In this document: one piece after another, positions 18,297 to 28,800 of the stretch
How positions within the stretch are numbered: position 1 is the first letter of the stretch
How the letters are laid out: each line of letters begins with the position of its first letter
Origin: Pseudomonas sp. HOU2
GTDB taxonomy: Bacteria; Pseudomonadota; Gammaproteobacteria; Pseudomonadales; Pseudomonadaceae
Assembly: GCF_040729435.1 (NCBI RefSeq)
Contig: NZ_CP160398.1
Coordinates: 620,001 to 684,000, forward strand
Length of the DNA stretch: 64,000 bases
Reading direction: 5' to 3'
Made by a program: the position numbers and the translations under genes
The notes under the pieces: generated by a model
What the model was told of the DNA's origin: nothing
Databases searched by the model: none
The model's input: the letters and a program-made list of their open reading frames with translations, nothing else

Positions 18297-18507
18297 CTAA
18301 TCCTTCGGCACGACTCTATCCAGCGCTTGATTCACCGCCAACTCCCCCAGCATCACCACCTGCGCAATGCCCAGCGCCGTATTGCGGCTCGGCCCTTCCA
18401 GCGTGCCGGCGAAGTCGCTGAGCATCACCGTGGCCGAGGCCAGGGATTGGTTGGGTTTCGGGCATCAGCTGGAACTCCGATCGAGGCACTTTGAAAGGAT
18501 TACTCAC
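18297..18507 (-). pseudogene. Degenerate DUF6124-type gene (frame-broken remnant)
   Basis: The minus strand ends with LASATVMLSDFAGTLEG... and ...GIAQVVMLGELAVNQALDRVVPKD, the C-terminal half of the DUF6124-type Pseudomonas small-protein family. It aligns with the intact tail of the neighbour at 18608-18979. The upstream part (GTG at 18507, SNPFKVPRSEFQ...) is in a different frame and the middle of the protein is missing. This is a deletion plus frameshift remnant. A long palindrome sits at its 5' edge. Confidence 0.6.
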
Positions 18508-18508
18508 T

Positions 18509-18591
18509 GTAGGAGCTGCCGAAGGCTGCGATCTTTTGATCTTGTTTTTTTAAGGCAACGTCAAAAGATCGCAGCCTGCGGCAGCTCCTAC
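18509..18591. repeat. Long palindrome of the GTAGGAGCTGCCG family, copy 1
   Basis: The left arm 18509-18540 and right arm 18561-18591 are complementary over about 31 bases with one or two mismatches, around a T-rich loop. The same arm sequence occurs at 53817-53906 inside the NRPS cluster. It separates the broken and the near-intact DUF6124-type genes. Confidence 0.9.
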
Positions 18592-18607
18592 ACGGGGGAC
18601 CGCGTGA

Positions 18608-18979
18608 TTAGTTCGGGATGCGGCGGCCGTCCAGTACCCGGTTGACCATCAGTTCACTGAGCATGATCACCTGATGCAGCATCAGCACGGCCCGGCGCTG
18701 TGGGTTGTCGACGGTGTCGCCGATATCGCGGGCCATGTCGCTGGCGGCGGCCAGGGATTCACAGGCTTCGACGAGCAAGGTTTCTTCATCCACCTCGGGG
18801 TCGATGAGGAAGATTCTGTTCGCCTTGCATGACGAGGTTGAAGGGATCGGGATCTTCAGTGCGCCGGGGTTGAGGTAGAAGTTGATGGCGCGGTCGGTTG
18901 CCGCTTTTATCTTCTGCGGGTCGAGGGCCGGGTCGTACGGGATCGAGGTGTCCGGGGGGTTGGGTTTGGCTTTGAATAT
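18608..18979 (-). CDS. DUF6124-type small protein with ATA where the start codon should be
   Basis: The frame encodes about 123 residues: FKAKPNPPDTSIPYDPA, KIKAATDRAINFYLNPG, LLVEACESLAAASDMARDI and VIMLSELMVNRVLDG. This is the complete layout of the Pseudomonas DUF6124-type family, whose members normally start M-F-K. At the expected start (18977-18979) the codon is ATA, with GGAG 8 bases before it. An in-frame TAA lies five codons upstream, and no ATG, GTG or TTG lies between. The first in-frame ATG is at 18793, after the N-terminal half. So it has either lost its start or uses a very weak one. The function of the family is unknown. Confidence 0.6.
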   Translation of the reverse strand: MFKAKPNPPDTSIPYDPALDPQKIKAATDRAINFYLNPGALKIPIPSTSSCKANRIFLIDPEVDEETLLVEACESLAAASDMARDIGDTVDNPQRRAVLMLHQVIMLSELMVNRVLDGRRIPN

Positions 18980-19210
18980 GGATGAAGCTCCTGCTTAGCA
19001 AAAGTAAGGAGCCGTCACTCTCGCTACCAAACGAGGGTGGCGGCCATACGCGGGTTGGTAGACCGGTCTAAGCAGGAAAACCCGGCGCTCCCGAAGGAGC
19101 CCCACGCATGGCCACCATAAAATCGAGTCCCCGAAAAGGAACTGCACACGGTGTCGCCATCACACTTAGAAACGGGCTACCAAACCCGATCACTGATTTT
19201 CAGTGACAGG
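18980..19210. other. Structured leader-like region with twin TTTGGTAG-loop hairpins
   Basis: Read on the minus strand toward the DUF6124-type gene, this region holds several hairpins. There is a TCACTGA/TCAGTGA hairpin (19190-19206). Two hairpins have 4-base stems and the same 8-base loop TTTGGTAG (19173-19188 and 19020-19035). A UUCG-type tetraloop stem (GCTCC-TTCG-GGAGC) lies at 19087-19100. A CTACCAA complementary to both loops lies at 19055-19061. It could be a structured 5' leader or a small RNA. I do not recognise a named family. Confidence 0.45.
19108..19206 (+). CDS. Possible micropeptide, 32 residues
   Basis: The frame begins MATIKSSPRKG and ends NPITDFQ. AAGGAG lies 8 bases before its ATG, an unusually good ribosome site for a chance frame. 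It overlaps the hairpins described for this region, so the base pattern may be selected as RNA structure rather than protein. No family is recognised. Confidence 0.25.
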   Translation: MATIKSSPRKGTAHGVAITLRNGLPNPITDFQ

Positions 19211-19390
19211 GAAACGATATAGCCCGGCCCATAGCCGTGTAAGCCGGCGGATTCTGGCGTACGCGTAGGTAACGGCGCAAGGCGTTGTAGCCGTTAGGGC
19301 GTAACGGTTCGTGTACTTTAAACGTGGTTGCAGGGGTGCGTTTATGTGCGGGGTCTGCTCTGTTGCTTTGATGTTGTCTGGCAGGCCGCT

Positions 19391-19550
19391 TTCGCTGGCA
19401 AGCCAGCTCCCACAATTTGACCGAGAGCATTCAGTCAGGGATTGGTCGGCTTGTAGGCCGTCATCGCCAGCAGGCTGGCTCCTACAATTGGATTGGGTGC
19501 ATTCAGTTGGGGACCGGTTGGCTGTCAGGCCGCCATTGCCAGCAGGGCTG
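19391..19550. repeat. REP sequences downstream of macB
   Basis: Three REP-type cores occur: about 19391-19414 (TTCGCTGGCAAGCCAGC...), 19461-19486 (a CCAGCAGGCTGGCTCCTACA variant) and a degenerate one near 19532-19550. With 19207-19390, where I see no supported gene, they fill the gap between the DUF6124-type patch and macB. They mark the 3' end of the lipopeptide operon. Confidence 0.7.
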
Positions 19551-19633
19551 GGCGAAAAACAGGGACGGGTTCGTGACCCGCCCCTTTCGATTTGTGCGCT
19601 TCAGGCACGAGCCCGGCCAGGCAGCTCTGGCAG

Positions 19634-21592
19634 TCAGTCCCGTGCCAACGCTTCGATCGGGTCCAGGCGCGAGGCATTACGCGCGGGGACGAAGCCGAAG
19701 ACGATGCCGATCAGCGTCGAGCAGATCACTGCCGTCACCACCGAGGCCATGGAGAACACCATTTCCCATTCCTTGATGAACAGCGAAAACAGGTGACCGA
19801 TGGCATACGACAACGAGATGCCGATCGCCCCGCCGAGCAGGCAGACCATCACCGCTTCCACCAGGAACTGCTGACGAATGTCCGACTGCCGTGCGCCGAC
19901 CGCCATGCGAATGCCGATCTCGCGGGTACGCTCGGTGACCGACACCAGCATGATGTTCATCACGCCGATGCCACCGACCACCAGCGAAATCACCGCGATC
20001 AGCGACAGCAGCAACGCCAGCGAGCGGCTGGTTTTCTGCACGGTCTGCATCACGCTGTCGAGGTTGTTGGTGTAGAAATCCTTGATGCCGTGGCGTTGCA
20101 GCATCAATTGGGTGACGTGATTTTCCACGACTTTGCTCGACTGGCCGTCCTTGATCCGTACGCTGATGCTGTCGAGAAAGCGTTGGCCCAGGATACGCCC
20201 GGCGGCGGTTTCGTAGGGCACCCAGACGTTGAGGGTCTTGCCCGAGGCAAACAGGTTCTTGTTCTCGGCGGCCACGCCGATCACCGTGCATGGCAGGTTG
20301 CCGATCAGGATCACCTGCCCCAGCGGATCAACGCCCTCGCCGAACAACCGATGCCGGGTGTTGTAATCGATCACCACCACCTGCGCCTGGCGCCGCGCAT
20401 CGCTTTCGCTGAAGGTGATGCCCGCCTCCAGTTTGATCCCGCGCACCTGAAAGTACTGGTCGCTGACGCCGTTGATCTGCGCGTCGAGGTCGATGTTGCG
20501 GTAACGCAGGAGCATGCTGCGGCCGACCACCGGGGTGGCGCTGTCGACGTAATACAGCTGATTCAGCGCGGTGACGTCAGCCGGCACCAGTGTCTCGATC
20601 GACGCGGCGCGCTTATCGCCGAAACTGCTGCCGGAATAGATGTCGATGGTGTTGCTGCCGATCGCCGAAATGTCCTTGAGCACGTAGTTTTTCGCGCCCT
20701 CGCCGATCGCCGAAATCGACACCACCGAGGTGATGCCGATGACGATCCCGAGCATGGTCAGCAAGGTGCGCATACGGTGCGAAATCAGCGCCACCCAAGC
20801 CATGTTGAAGGCTTCCTTGAACAGCCCGAGGCTGGCGACCAGACGGCGGGTCGCCGGGGGTTTCGGCGCAACGTCCTCTTCGCTCGGCAGTTGCCCGCTG
20901 TCGCGCACGTTGAGGCGGTCGCTGAGGATTTCACCGTCGCTGACTTCGATGATGCGCTCGGCGTTGGCCGCGACTTTCGGGTCGTGGGTCACCAGAATCA
21001 CCGTGTGCCCGGCCGCGTGCAGCTCCAGCAGGATGCGCATCACTTCCTTGCCGCTGGCGGTGTCGAGGGCGCCGGTGGGTTCGTCGGCGAGAATCACTTC
21101 ACCGCCGTTCATCAAAGCCCGGGCGATACTCACCCGTTGTTGCTGACCACCGGAGAGCTGACTCGGCCGGTGGGTCAGGTGTCCATCAAGGCCCAGTCGT
21201 GCCAGCAATTCGCGGGCGCGGGCGTGACGTTGCGGCGCGGGAATGCCGGCGTAAATCGCCGGCATCTCGACGTTGTGCATCGCGCTCAGGTGCGGCAGCA
21301 AATGATAGCGCTGGAAGATGAAACCGAAGTAATCGCGGCGCAGTTCGGCCAGCGCCTGATCGTCAAGGTCGCGGGTCTCCTGGCCGTTGATCCTGTAGCT
21401 GCCGGCAGTGGCGTAATCGAGACAGCCGAGGATGTTCATCAGGGTTGATTTGCCGGAACCGGAGGCGCCGATGATCGCCACCATTTCTCCGGCATTGATC
21501 GTCAGGTTGATGTCCTTCAACGCGAGAAATTCGCGGTCGCCAGCGGTGAAACTGCGGGTGATGCCGGTCAGTTGCAGCAATGCTTGCGTCAT
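19634..21592 (-). CDS. macB: MacB-type ABC exporter (lipopeptide export)
   Basis: 652 residues from the ATG at 21592 (GGGGG about 7 bases upstream); a TTG at 21598 would overlap the macA stop. The N-terminal ATPase has Walker A GASGSGKST, signature LSGGQQQRVSIARAL and Walker B VILADEPTGALD. A transmembrane segment (TLLTMLGIVIGITSVVSISAIGEG), a large periplasmic domain and three C-terminal helices (LALLLSLIAVISLVVGGIGVMNIML and two more) follow, as in E. coli MacB. With MacA and an outer-membrane channel it would export the lipopeptide. The arthrofactin homologue is called arfE. It is the last gene of the NRPS-led operon. Confidence 0.93.
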   Translation of the reverse strand: MTQALLQLTGITRSFTAGDREFLALKDINLTINAGEMVAIIGASGSGKSTLMNILGCLDYATAGSYRINGQETRDLDDQALAELRRDYFGFIFQRYHLLPHLSAMHNVEMPAIYAGIPAPQRHARARELLARLGLDGHLTHRPSQLSGGQQQRVSIARALMNGGEVILADEPTGALDTASGKEVMRILLELHAAGHTVILVTHDPKVAANAERIIEVSDGEILSDRLNVRDSGQLPSEEDVAPKPPATRRLVASLGLFKEAFNMAWVALISHRMRTLLTMLGIVIGITSVVSISAIGEGAKNYVLKDISAIGSNTIDIYSGSSFGDKRAASIETLVPADVTALNQLYYVDSATPVVGRSMLLRYRNIDLDAQINGVSDQYFQVRGIKLEAGITFSESDARRQAQVVVIDYNTRHRLFGEGVDPLGQVILIGNLPCTVIGVAAENKNLFASGKTLNVWVPYETAAGRILGQRFLDSISVRIKDGQSSKVVENHVTQLMLQRHGIKDFYTNNLDSVMQTVQKTSRSLALLLSLIAVISLVVGGIGVMNIMLVSVTERTREIGIRMAVGARQSDIRQQFLVEAVMVCLLGGAIGISLSYAIGHLFSLFIKEWEMVFSMASVVTAVICSTLIGIVFGFVPARNASRLDPIEALARD

Positions 21593-21594
21593 GC

Positions 21595-22743
21595 TCAAGC
21601 CCCCGCCACGGCGGGCAACGGATCACCGATCACCACCCGCTCGCCTTCGCTGAGGCCCTGATTGATCTGCACTTTGACGTTGTTGTTGATCCCGGTCTGC
21701 ACGTTGCGCGACTGCGCCTGGCCCTTGGCGTCGAGCACCCGCACCGGAAAACTTCCATCAGCATTGCGCGGCCCAAGCGCGGCCACCGGCACGGTCAGCA
21801 CCGATTGCGCGGTATCAAGGACGATGCGCACTTGCGCGGTCATCGAGATGCGCAAGCGATGGTCGGGATTGGGCACCTCGAACAGCGCGTTGTAGAACAC
21901 CGCGGTGTTTTGTTTCGGGGTGCCGGCCGGCGGCGTTTCGAGGAAGTTTTGCGGCGCAGGCTCCGTGCCACGCAGCTTGCCGTAATAGCGTTTGTCCTCG
22001 CCGAGGATGGTGAAATACACCTGCTGCCCCGGCGCGATATGAATCACGTCGGCCTCCGACACCTGGGCCTTGATGGTCATGGTGTCCAGATCCGCCAGTT
22101 TCAGCAGGATCGGCGCCAATTGGTTAGCAATCACGGTCTGGCCTTCCTGGGTGACGATGCCGACCACGTCGCCATCGATCGGCGCAACGATCCGCGTGTA
22201 CGCGAGGTTGACCTTGGCGGTGTCAATCTGGATATGCGCACTTTTGATCTGCGCATCCAGCGACAGCAGATTGGCCTGCTGCACCTCGTAATCCGATTGC
22301 GCGGTCTCGAAATCCTGACGAGATATCGACGCGTCTTCCTGCAGGTTCTGATAGCGCTGGTAAATCGCTTTGGTCTGCTTGAGCTGGGCTTGCGTGGCAC
22401 GCTTCTGCGCCTGCAGGTTTTCCTCATCGACCTGCGCCTGACGCAGGGTGTTCTGCAGCACCAGCGGATCGATCTCGGCCAGCCACTGGCCCTTCTTCAC
22501 CTTGTCGCCCACCTTGACCTTGAGCGACTTCAACTGTCCCGACACCTGGGCACCGACGTCCACCTGCTTGACGCCTTCCAGCAAACCGGTGGCGAGCACG
22601 GTGTTTTCGATATCCGAGCGTTCGACTGGAGCGGTCTGGTATTTCGGCGCTTCGGCCGGTGCCTGCACCGTGTACAGCACCAGACCGGCCACCGCCGCCA
22701 ACGCCAACCCCATACCGACTTTGCGCAACTTCGACTTTTCCAT
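21595..22743 (-). CDS. macA: MacA-type periplasmic adaptor
   Basis: 382 residues from the ATG at 22743 (MEKSKLRKVGMG); an upstream TTG at 22755 is an alternative and no strong ribosome site is visible. One N-terminal membrane anchor (GLALAAVAGLVLYTV) is followed by the split lipoyl domain (LEGVKQVDVGAQVSGQLKSLKVKVGDKVKKGQWLAEID and later IVAPIDGDVVGI). Between these lies a long helical hairpin rich in Gln, Ala and Lys, and beta-barrel domains follow. It links MacB to the outer-membrane channel. It lies 66 bases after the last NRPS gene, and its arthrofactin homologue is arfD. Confidence 0.93.
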   Translation of the reverse strand: MEKSKLRKVGMGLALAAVAGLVLYTVQAPAEAPKYQTAPVERSDIENTVLATGLLEGVKQVDVGAQVSGQLKSLKVKVGDKVKKGQWLAEIDPLVLQNTLRQAQVDEENLQAQKRATQAQLKQTKAIYQRYQNLQEDASISRQDFETAQSDYEVQQANLLSLDAQIKSAHIQIDTAKVNLAYTRIVAPIDGDVVGIVTQEGQTVIANQLAPILLKLADLDTMTIKAQVSEADVIHIAPGQQVYFTILGEDKRYYGKLRGTEPAPQNFLETPPAGTPKQNTAVFYNALFEVPNPDHRLRISMTAQVRIVLDTAQSVLTVPVAALGPRNADGSFPVRVLDAKGQAQSRNVQTGINNNVKVQINQGLSEGERVVIGDPLPAVAGA

Positions 22744-22771
22744 AAATAACCACAAGTCCGTTCAGGGATGA

Positions 22772-22790
22772 ACCCGGCCAGCGGCCGGGT
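22772..22790 (-). other. Stem-loop between the last NRPS gene and macA
   Basis: An 8-base perfect stem (ACCCGGCC/GGCCGGGT) with a 3-base loop in the 66-base gap. No T-run follows in the direction of transcription, so it is more likely a processing or stability element than a full terminator. Confidence 0.5.
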
Positions 22791-22809
22791 CTTGATAGAA
22801 CAACCACAC

Positions 22810-25800
22810 TCAGGACAGCACTTCGCCGACCGCCAGCGCCAGACCGTCATGCCACCACGCGGCGAAACTGAAGACGTTGGGCGCCTTGAGAATCGTGAAG
22901 TGGTTGCCCGGCCCGTACCACACCGCCAGATCGCTGACCTGCCGCTGCCAGCCTGCAAGCACCGCCGCCTGTTCGCGCTGATTGCCCCACTCGTCCAGCG
23001 TCGGGTCATCGACCAGCACCAGCCGCACCGGCCCGCTGTAGGCCAGACGCGGTTGATAGACCGTGCGCAAGGCGCTGGCGAACGTGCGGGCCGGGCCGTG
23101 CATCGCATTCGGCGCCGCCCGCTCCGACAACACCCCGGCGCGCACCATGCCGTCGTGCAGCAGGCGCAATTGCGTGGTGTCGTCGGCGTTGGCGAAGGTC
23201 GCAGGATCGATGCCCAGCGACTTGCCACAGGACAATTGCAGGGTGTCGATCAGCCGTTGCAGCGCGGCAGTGGCGGTGTATGGCTTGCCCGCCGTGCCGT
23301 CACCGCCCGGCGCCTCGCTGTCGATCAACGTCAGCGAAGCCACCTCGCGCCCGGCCGCCTGCAACTGCGCCGCCATGGCATGCGCGACCCAGCCGCCGAA
23401 CGAATGCCCGATCAGGTGCAGCGGCCCCTGTGGGTGAATCTGCTCAATGGCTTGCAGGTAGAACGCCGCAGCGGCTTCGACCGCGCTGTGCGGCACGCTG
23501 ACGCCATCCAGCCCGCGAGGTTGCAGGCCGATGATCGGCCATTCCGGGCCGATCGCCTCGGTCAGATGAATGAACCCGGTGACACTGTCACCCGCCCCCG
23601 GCACACAGAAAATCGGCGCATGCCCCGGCTGCCCGGTCTGAATCGTCAGCAGCGGTTGATACGGTGTCGGCTTCGGCGTCACCAGGGTTTCCAGCGCCTG
23701 GGTAATCGCCTGACCGAGTGCCTGGATGTGCGGGTGCTTCATCATCGTCCGGTGATCGCCGGGGATGTCGATGCAACGCAGCAAGCCACTGTCGAAACGC
23801 TCTTCCCAGCCACGAGTCGGACTCGGCAATGACTGGCCGTCCATCAACTCCTGGGCACGGAACAGGTGGATCGGCTGGCTCGCCGGGCTGACCCGGTAAT
23901 GCGCCAGCGCCAGACGATGCGCCGCTTCGCGATCAAAGTAATGCCAGGCGTCCGCCGCGCTGACCGTGGCCAGTTCCGGATCGGTCAGTTGCTGCGCCTG
24001 ACAGCGCTCGAACAGCTCGGGGAAATCCAGTTGTTCGACTTGCGCTTCCAGTACTTGCACCGCTGCCAGCGCCGCCTCGCTGTCAGCACCAAGCATCAGC
24101 GAACGCCCACGGCAATGGCCGAGCAACTGACGCTTGTCGAGGCCCTCGCCGCTCCACATGGCCTTGTCCTGAGCCAACGGATTCGGTGCGTAGCTGTCGA
24201 GCATGCCGATGAATTCCACCGGCTCATCAAGGCCGAGCAATTGCTGGGCGACCTCATGCGCCAGCACCCCGCCGAACGACCAGCCTGCCAGCCGGTACGG
24301 CCCGTGCGGCTGCACCGAACGGATGATCCCGACCATGCGCTGCGCCATGCACTCCAGCGTGCGCAATTGCGCTTGCCCCAGCGGCACACCGGGCAGGCCG
24401 TAAATCGGGAACTCGCCACCGATGTGCTGGGCCAGGGTCGGGAAGTACACGTCGCGGCCGCTGAACTCATGCAGCAGGAACAGCGGCGTACCGTGCGTCC
24501 CGGCACGCACCACGACCAGCCCGTCAGGCTGACTGAGCGCCTCGCCCTGACTGAGCAGCGCGGCGGCAGACTCGATGCTCGGATGCTGGAACAGTTCGGC
24601 CAGCGACAGCGGCAGGCCGGCCCGTTGCAGCAGATTGATCAGCTTCACCGCCAGCAACGAATGCCCGCCCAGTTCGAAGAAGTTGTCGTGCCGTCCGACC
24701 TGTTCGACGCCGAGGACATCAGCCCAGATCTGCGCCAGCGCGGTTTCGACTTCACCCTGTGGCGCCACGTATGGGCGATTGATAACGGCGTCTGCCCCCG
24801 GTTCCGGCAGGGCCTTGCGGTCGATCTTGTCGTTCGGTGTCAGCGGCAAAGCGTCGAGCAGCACAAACGCACCCGGCACCATGTACTCCGGCAGACGCTC
24901 CAGCACATGCGCGCGCAAGGCCTCCAGACTCGGTTCTGCTGTACCCGAGCGCACGGTGTACCAGGCCACCAGACGCTCATCACGCACCATCACCACCGCC
25001 TCGCGAATCGCCGGATGTTCGATCAGCCGTGCCTCGATTTCCCCCGGCTCCAGACGCAGGCCACGCAGCTTGATCTGGAAGTCGTTGCGGCCGAGGAATT
25101 CCAGCTCGCCCTCGTGGTTGTAGCGCGCCAGATCGCCAGTGCGGTACAGGCGGTCCCCCGGCACAAACGGGCTGTCGATGAAGCGCTCGGCCTGCATCTC
25201 CGGCAAGCCGTGATAACCACGCGCTACGCCGACGCCGCCGATGTGCAACTCACCGCTGACACCTTGTGGCACCGGTTGACCGTACGCATCGAGCACGTAC
25301 AGCCGAGTGTTGCTCAAGGCTGTACCGATTGGCACCACGTTGTCCGGCACCGGCATATGCGGTTCCAGCGTCCAGCCCGTGCTGTCCACCGTGGTTTCAG
25401 TCGGGCCATAGACGTTGTGCAACCGCACCCACGGCAGGCGATCGCGCACTTGGCGGGCCAGCGCCGCGCTGAGTTCGCCGCCACCGTTGAGCACATCGGT
25501 CAGGCTGGTGCACTGTTCGACGTCGTCCTGCTCGATGAACTGCTGCAACAGCGCCGGGACGAACTTGACCACCGTCACCTGATGCTCGCGAATGCTCTGC
25601 ACCACATACGCCGAATCGCGGTTGCCGTCCGGTCGCGCCAGCACCAGTTGCATCCCGGAGCACAGTGGCCAGAAGATCTCCCACACCGAGCTGTCGAAGC
25701 TGAACGGCGCTTTTTGCAGCAGCGCGCCGTGTTCGGTCGGCGGACTGAGCTGCGACCCCCAATGCACCATGTTGCAGGCGCTGCGATGCTCGATCATCAC

Positions 25801-28800
25801 GCCCTTCGGCAACCCGGTAGAACCCGAGGTGTAGATCATGTACGCAAGATTCGAAGCACTGAGGCCCGGCACTGGCGAATCGTGATCCGGCAGGTGCTGC
25901 CAGGTACTGCGGTCAAGGTCGATCACCGTCACGGCCGCGTCATCGAACAACCCGCGAGTCGCTGTTTGCACCAGCACCGCGGTCGGCGCGCTGTCCTTGA
26001 GCATGTACGCCAGGCGTTCCGCCGGGTAGCTCGGATCCAGCGGCACATAGGCACCACCGGCCTTGAGAATGCCGAGCAGACCAACGATCAGATCCAGCCC
26101 GCGCTCGACGCAGATCGCCACCCGCGCATCCGGCTGCACACCTTGCGCACGCAGGTGCTGAGCCAGACGATTGGCGCGCTGATTGAGCTCGCGATAGGTC
26201 AGGTTTCCCTGCTCCGATTGCAGCGCGATGGCGTCCGGTTTGCGCCGCACCTGCGCTTCAAACAGCGTGTGCAACGGCTGCTCAAGCGGACAATCAACGG
26301 CGCTGGCATTGAAGTCGACCAGCAAGCGCTGCTGCTCCTGCGGTGCCAACAAAGGCACTTGCGCCAGCACGGCCTGATCGTCGTTGACCAGCGCCGTCAG
26401 CAGTCGCTGGAAGTAGCCGACAAACCGCTGCACCGTCGACTCATCGAACAACGCCGTGGCGTAGCGCAACGAACCGCGAATGCCGTCGTGTGAATCGCCG
26501 AGGCTCAGCGACAGATCGAATTTCACAAAATGGCTGTCGCCGGCCACACCTTCCAGGGTCAGGTCGCCGAGGGTCAGGCTCGGATCGTCGTTGTTGTCCC
26601 AACTGAGCATGGTCTGGAACAACGCGCTGTGCGACAGGCTACGGACTGGTTTGCTGATGTCCACCACTTGCTCGAACGGCAGATCCTGATGCGCCTGTGC
26701 GTCCAGGGTTTGCGCCTTGACCCGTGCCAGCAGCGCCTCGCCGCTCGGCTCGCCCGACGTATCGATGCGCAGCGCCAGGGTGTTGACGAACATGCCGATC
26801 AGGCCTTCGATTTCGGCGCGGGTGCGGTTGGCCACCGGCGAGCCGATCACCACATCGTCCTGCCCGGACAAACGGCTGAGCAACATCGCCCAGGCGCTCA
26901 TGATCACCATGTATGGCGTCACCGCACGACGCTGACACAAGGTTTTCAAACCGGCGCTCAACTGTTCATCGAGCAGCAGGTCGACGCGGCTGCCGGAGTA
27001 GTCCTGCTGTGGCGGTCGCGGACGGTCGGTGGGCAGGGTCAGCAAGGCCGGCGCGCCGGCCAGGGTCTGTTGCCAGTAATCGCTCTGGCGCTGCAGCACC
27101 TCGCCGCTGAGCCAGCGCCGTTGCCACACTGCGTAATCGGTGTATTGCAGCGCCAGCGGCGGCAACGGATCGTCTTCGCCACGGCTGAACGCCTGATACA
27201 GCGCCGCCAGCTCGCGGGTCAGCACGCCCATCGACCAGCCATCAGCGATGATGTGGTGCAGCGTCAGCAACAGCACATGATGGTCGTCAGCCAGACGCAC
27301 CAGACGTCCGCGCAACAGCGCATCGTGCTGCAGATTGAACGAGGCGCAGGCCTGCTCCTCTATCAGGCCGCGCAAGGCATTGTCAGCCTGTGGGTGTTGA
27401 CGCAGGTCTTCTACCGCCAGCAGCAAACTGCTCTCCGCCGGCAAAATCAGCACCTGCGGCTGATCGTCGATCTGGCTGAAGCGGCTGCGCAGGGTTTCGT
27501 GACGCTCAACGATGCGTGCCAGTGCCCGTTGCAGTGCATCTTCATCCAGCCGACCGCGCAGGCGCAGACCGACCGGGATGTTGTAGGCGCTGTGGTCGCC
27601 ATCCATCTGCGCCAGGAACCACAGGCGTTGCTGGGCGAAGGACAACGGCAATAGCTGATCACGGGGTGCCGGCAAAATCTCCGGCAAGGTGCTGCGCCCC
27701 GCCCGGCTCAGCACCTCGGCGACCGCGGCCAGCTCAGGATTAGCGAACAGCTCGGCGAGTGTCAGCTCGACGCCCAACTGCTGGCGCACCTGCGACAGCA
27801 TGCGCATCGCCAGCAACGAATGCCCGCCGAGCTCAAAGAAGTTGTCGTGACGACCGACTTGTTCGAGTTGCAGCAAACCGGCCCAGATCCGCGCCAAATG
27901 GTCTTCCAGCGCCGAAATCGGCGCGACATACACCCGACTGAGCAGCGCTGCCTGCGTCGGCGCCGGCAGCGCCTTGCGGTCGACCTTGCCGTTGTTGTTC
28001 AACGGCAGCACATCCAGTTGCACCCACGCGCTCGGCACCATGTATTCCGGCAGTCGCGCCAGCAACTGCGCGTGCAGATCGGCGCTGTCCAGGCGCCCGG
28101 CGTGCGCGGTGTAGTAGGCCACCAGACGGGTGATGTCCTGACCATCGCGGCGCGCCAGCACCACGGCCTCCTTGATCCCCTGGCAGTTGAGCAGGCGGTT
28201 TTCGATTTCGCCCAGTTCGATACGGAAACCGCGAATCTTCACCTGATCGTCGTTGCGCCCGATGCAATCGAGCTGCCCCGGGGCCAGCCAGCGTGCGAGG
28301 TCGCCGGTGCGATACAGCAGCGCGCCCGGCTGATCGCTGAACGGATCACGCAGGAACTTCTCGGCGGTCAGATCGGCGCGGTTCAGGTAACCCAGCGCCA
28401 CGCCCTGCCCGCCGATGTACAACTCGCCGGTCACGCCCATCGGCATCGGTTGCTGATGCGCGTCGAGTACATACACTTGGGTGTTGGAGATCGGCGCGCC
28501 AATCGGCACGCTTTCGGCGTTTTCCGCCACTTCACGCACTTCGAAGGTGGTGGCGTAAGTGGTGGTTTCGGTCGGGCCGTAGCAATGCACGATGCGCAGC
28601 GCGGGCGCCTCGGCCAGCAGTCGACGGAACGCCGCCGGGTCGCCACGCTCACCGCCACACAACAGAATGCGCAAGCCTTTCAGCGCCTGCGGAATCAGCT
28701 GCACATACTGATTGAACAGCGCAGTGGTGACGAACAGCACCGTTGCCCCGGTTGCGCTCAACTCATGGCCGAACGCGTTTGGATCAAGCAAGGTCTGGTG

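Noticed and set aside
19200..19430. Minus-strand open frame of 76 codons upstream of the structured region
   Set aside because: No ribosome site, it crosses a REP sequence, its composition is basic without a motif, and it overlaps hairpins; there is not enough to call a gene.
19592..21448. Plus-strand open frame of 618 codons antisense to macB
   Set aside because: The macB reading has full ATPase and membrane signatures; this one is a low-complexity shadow.
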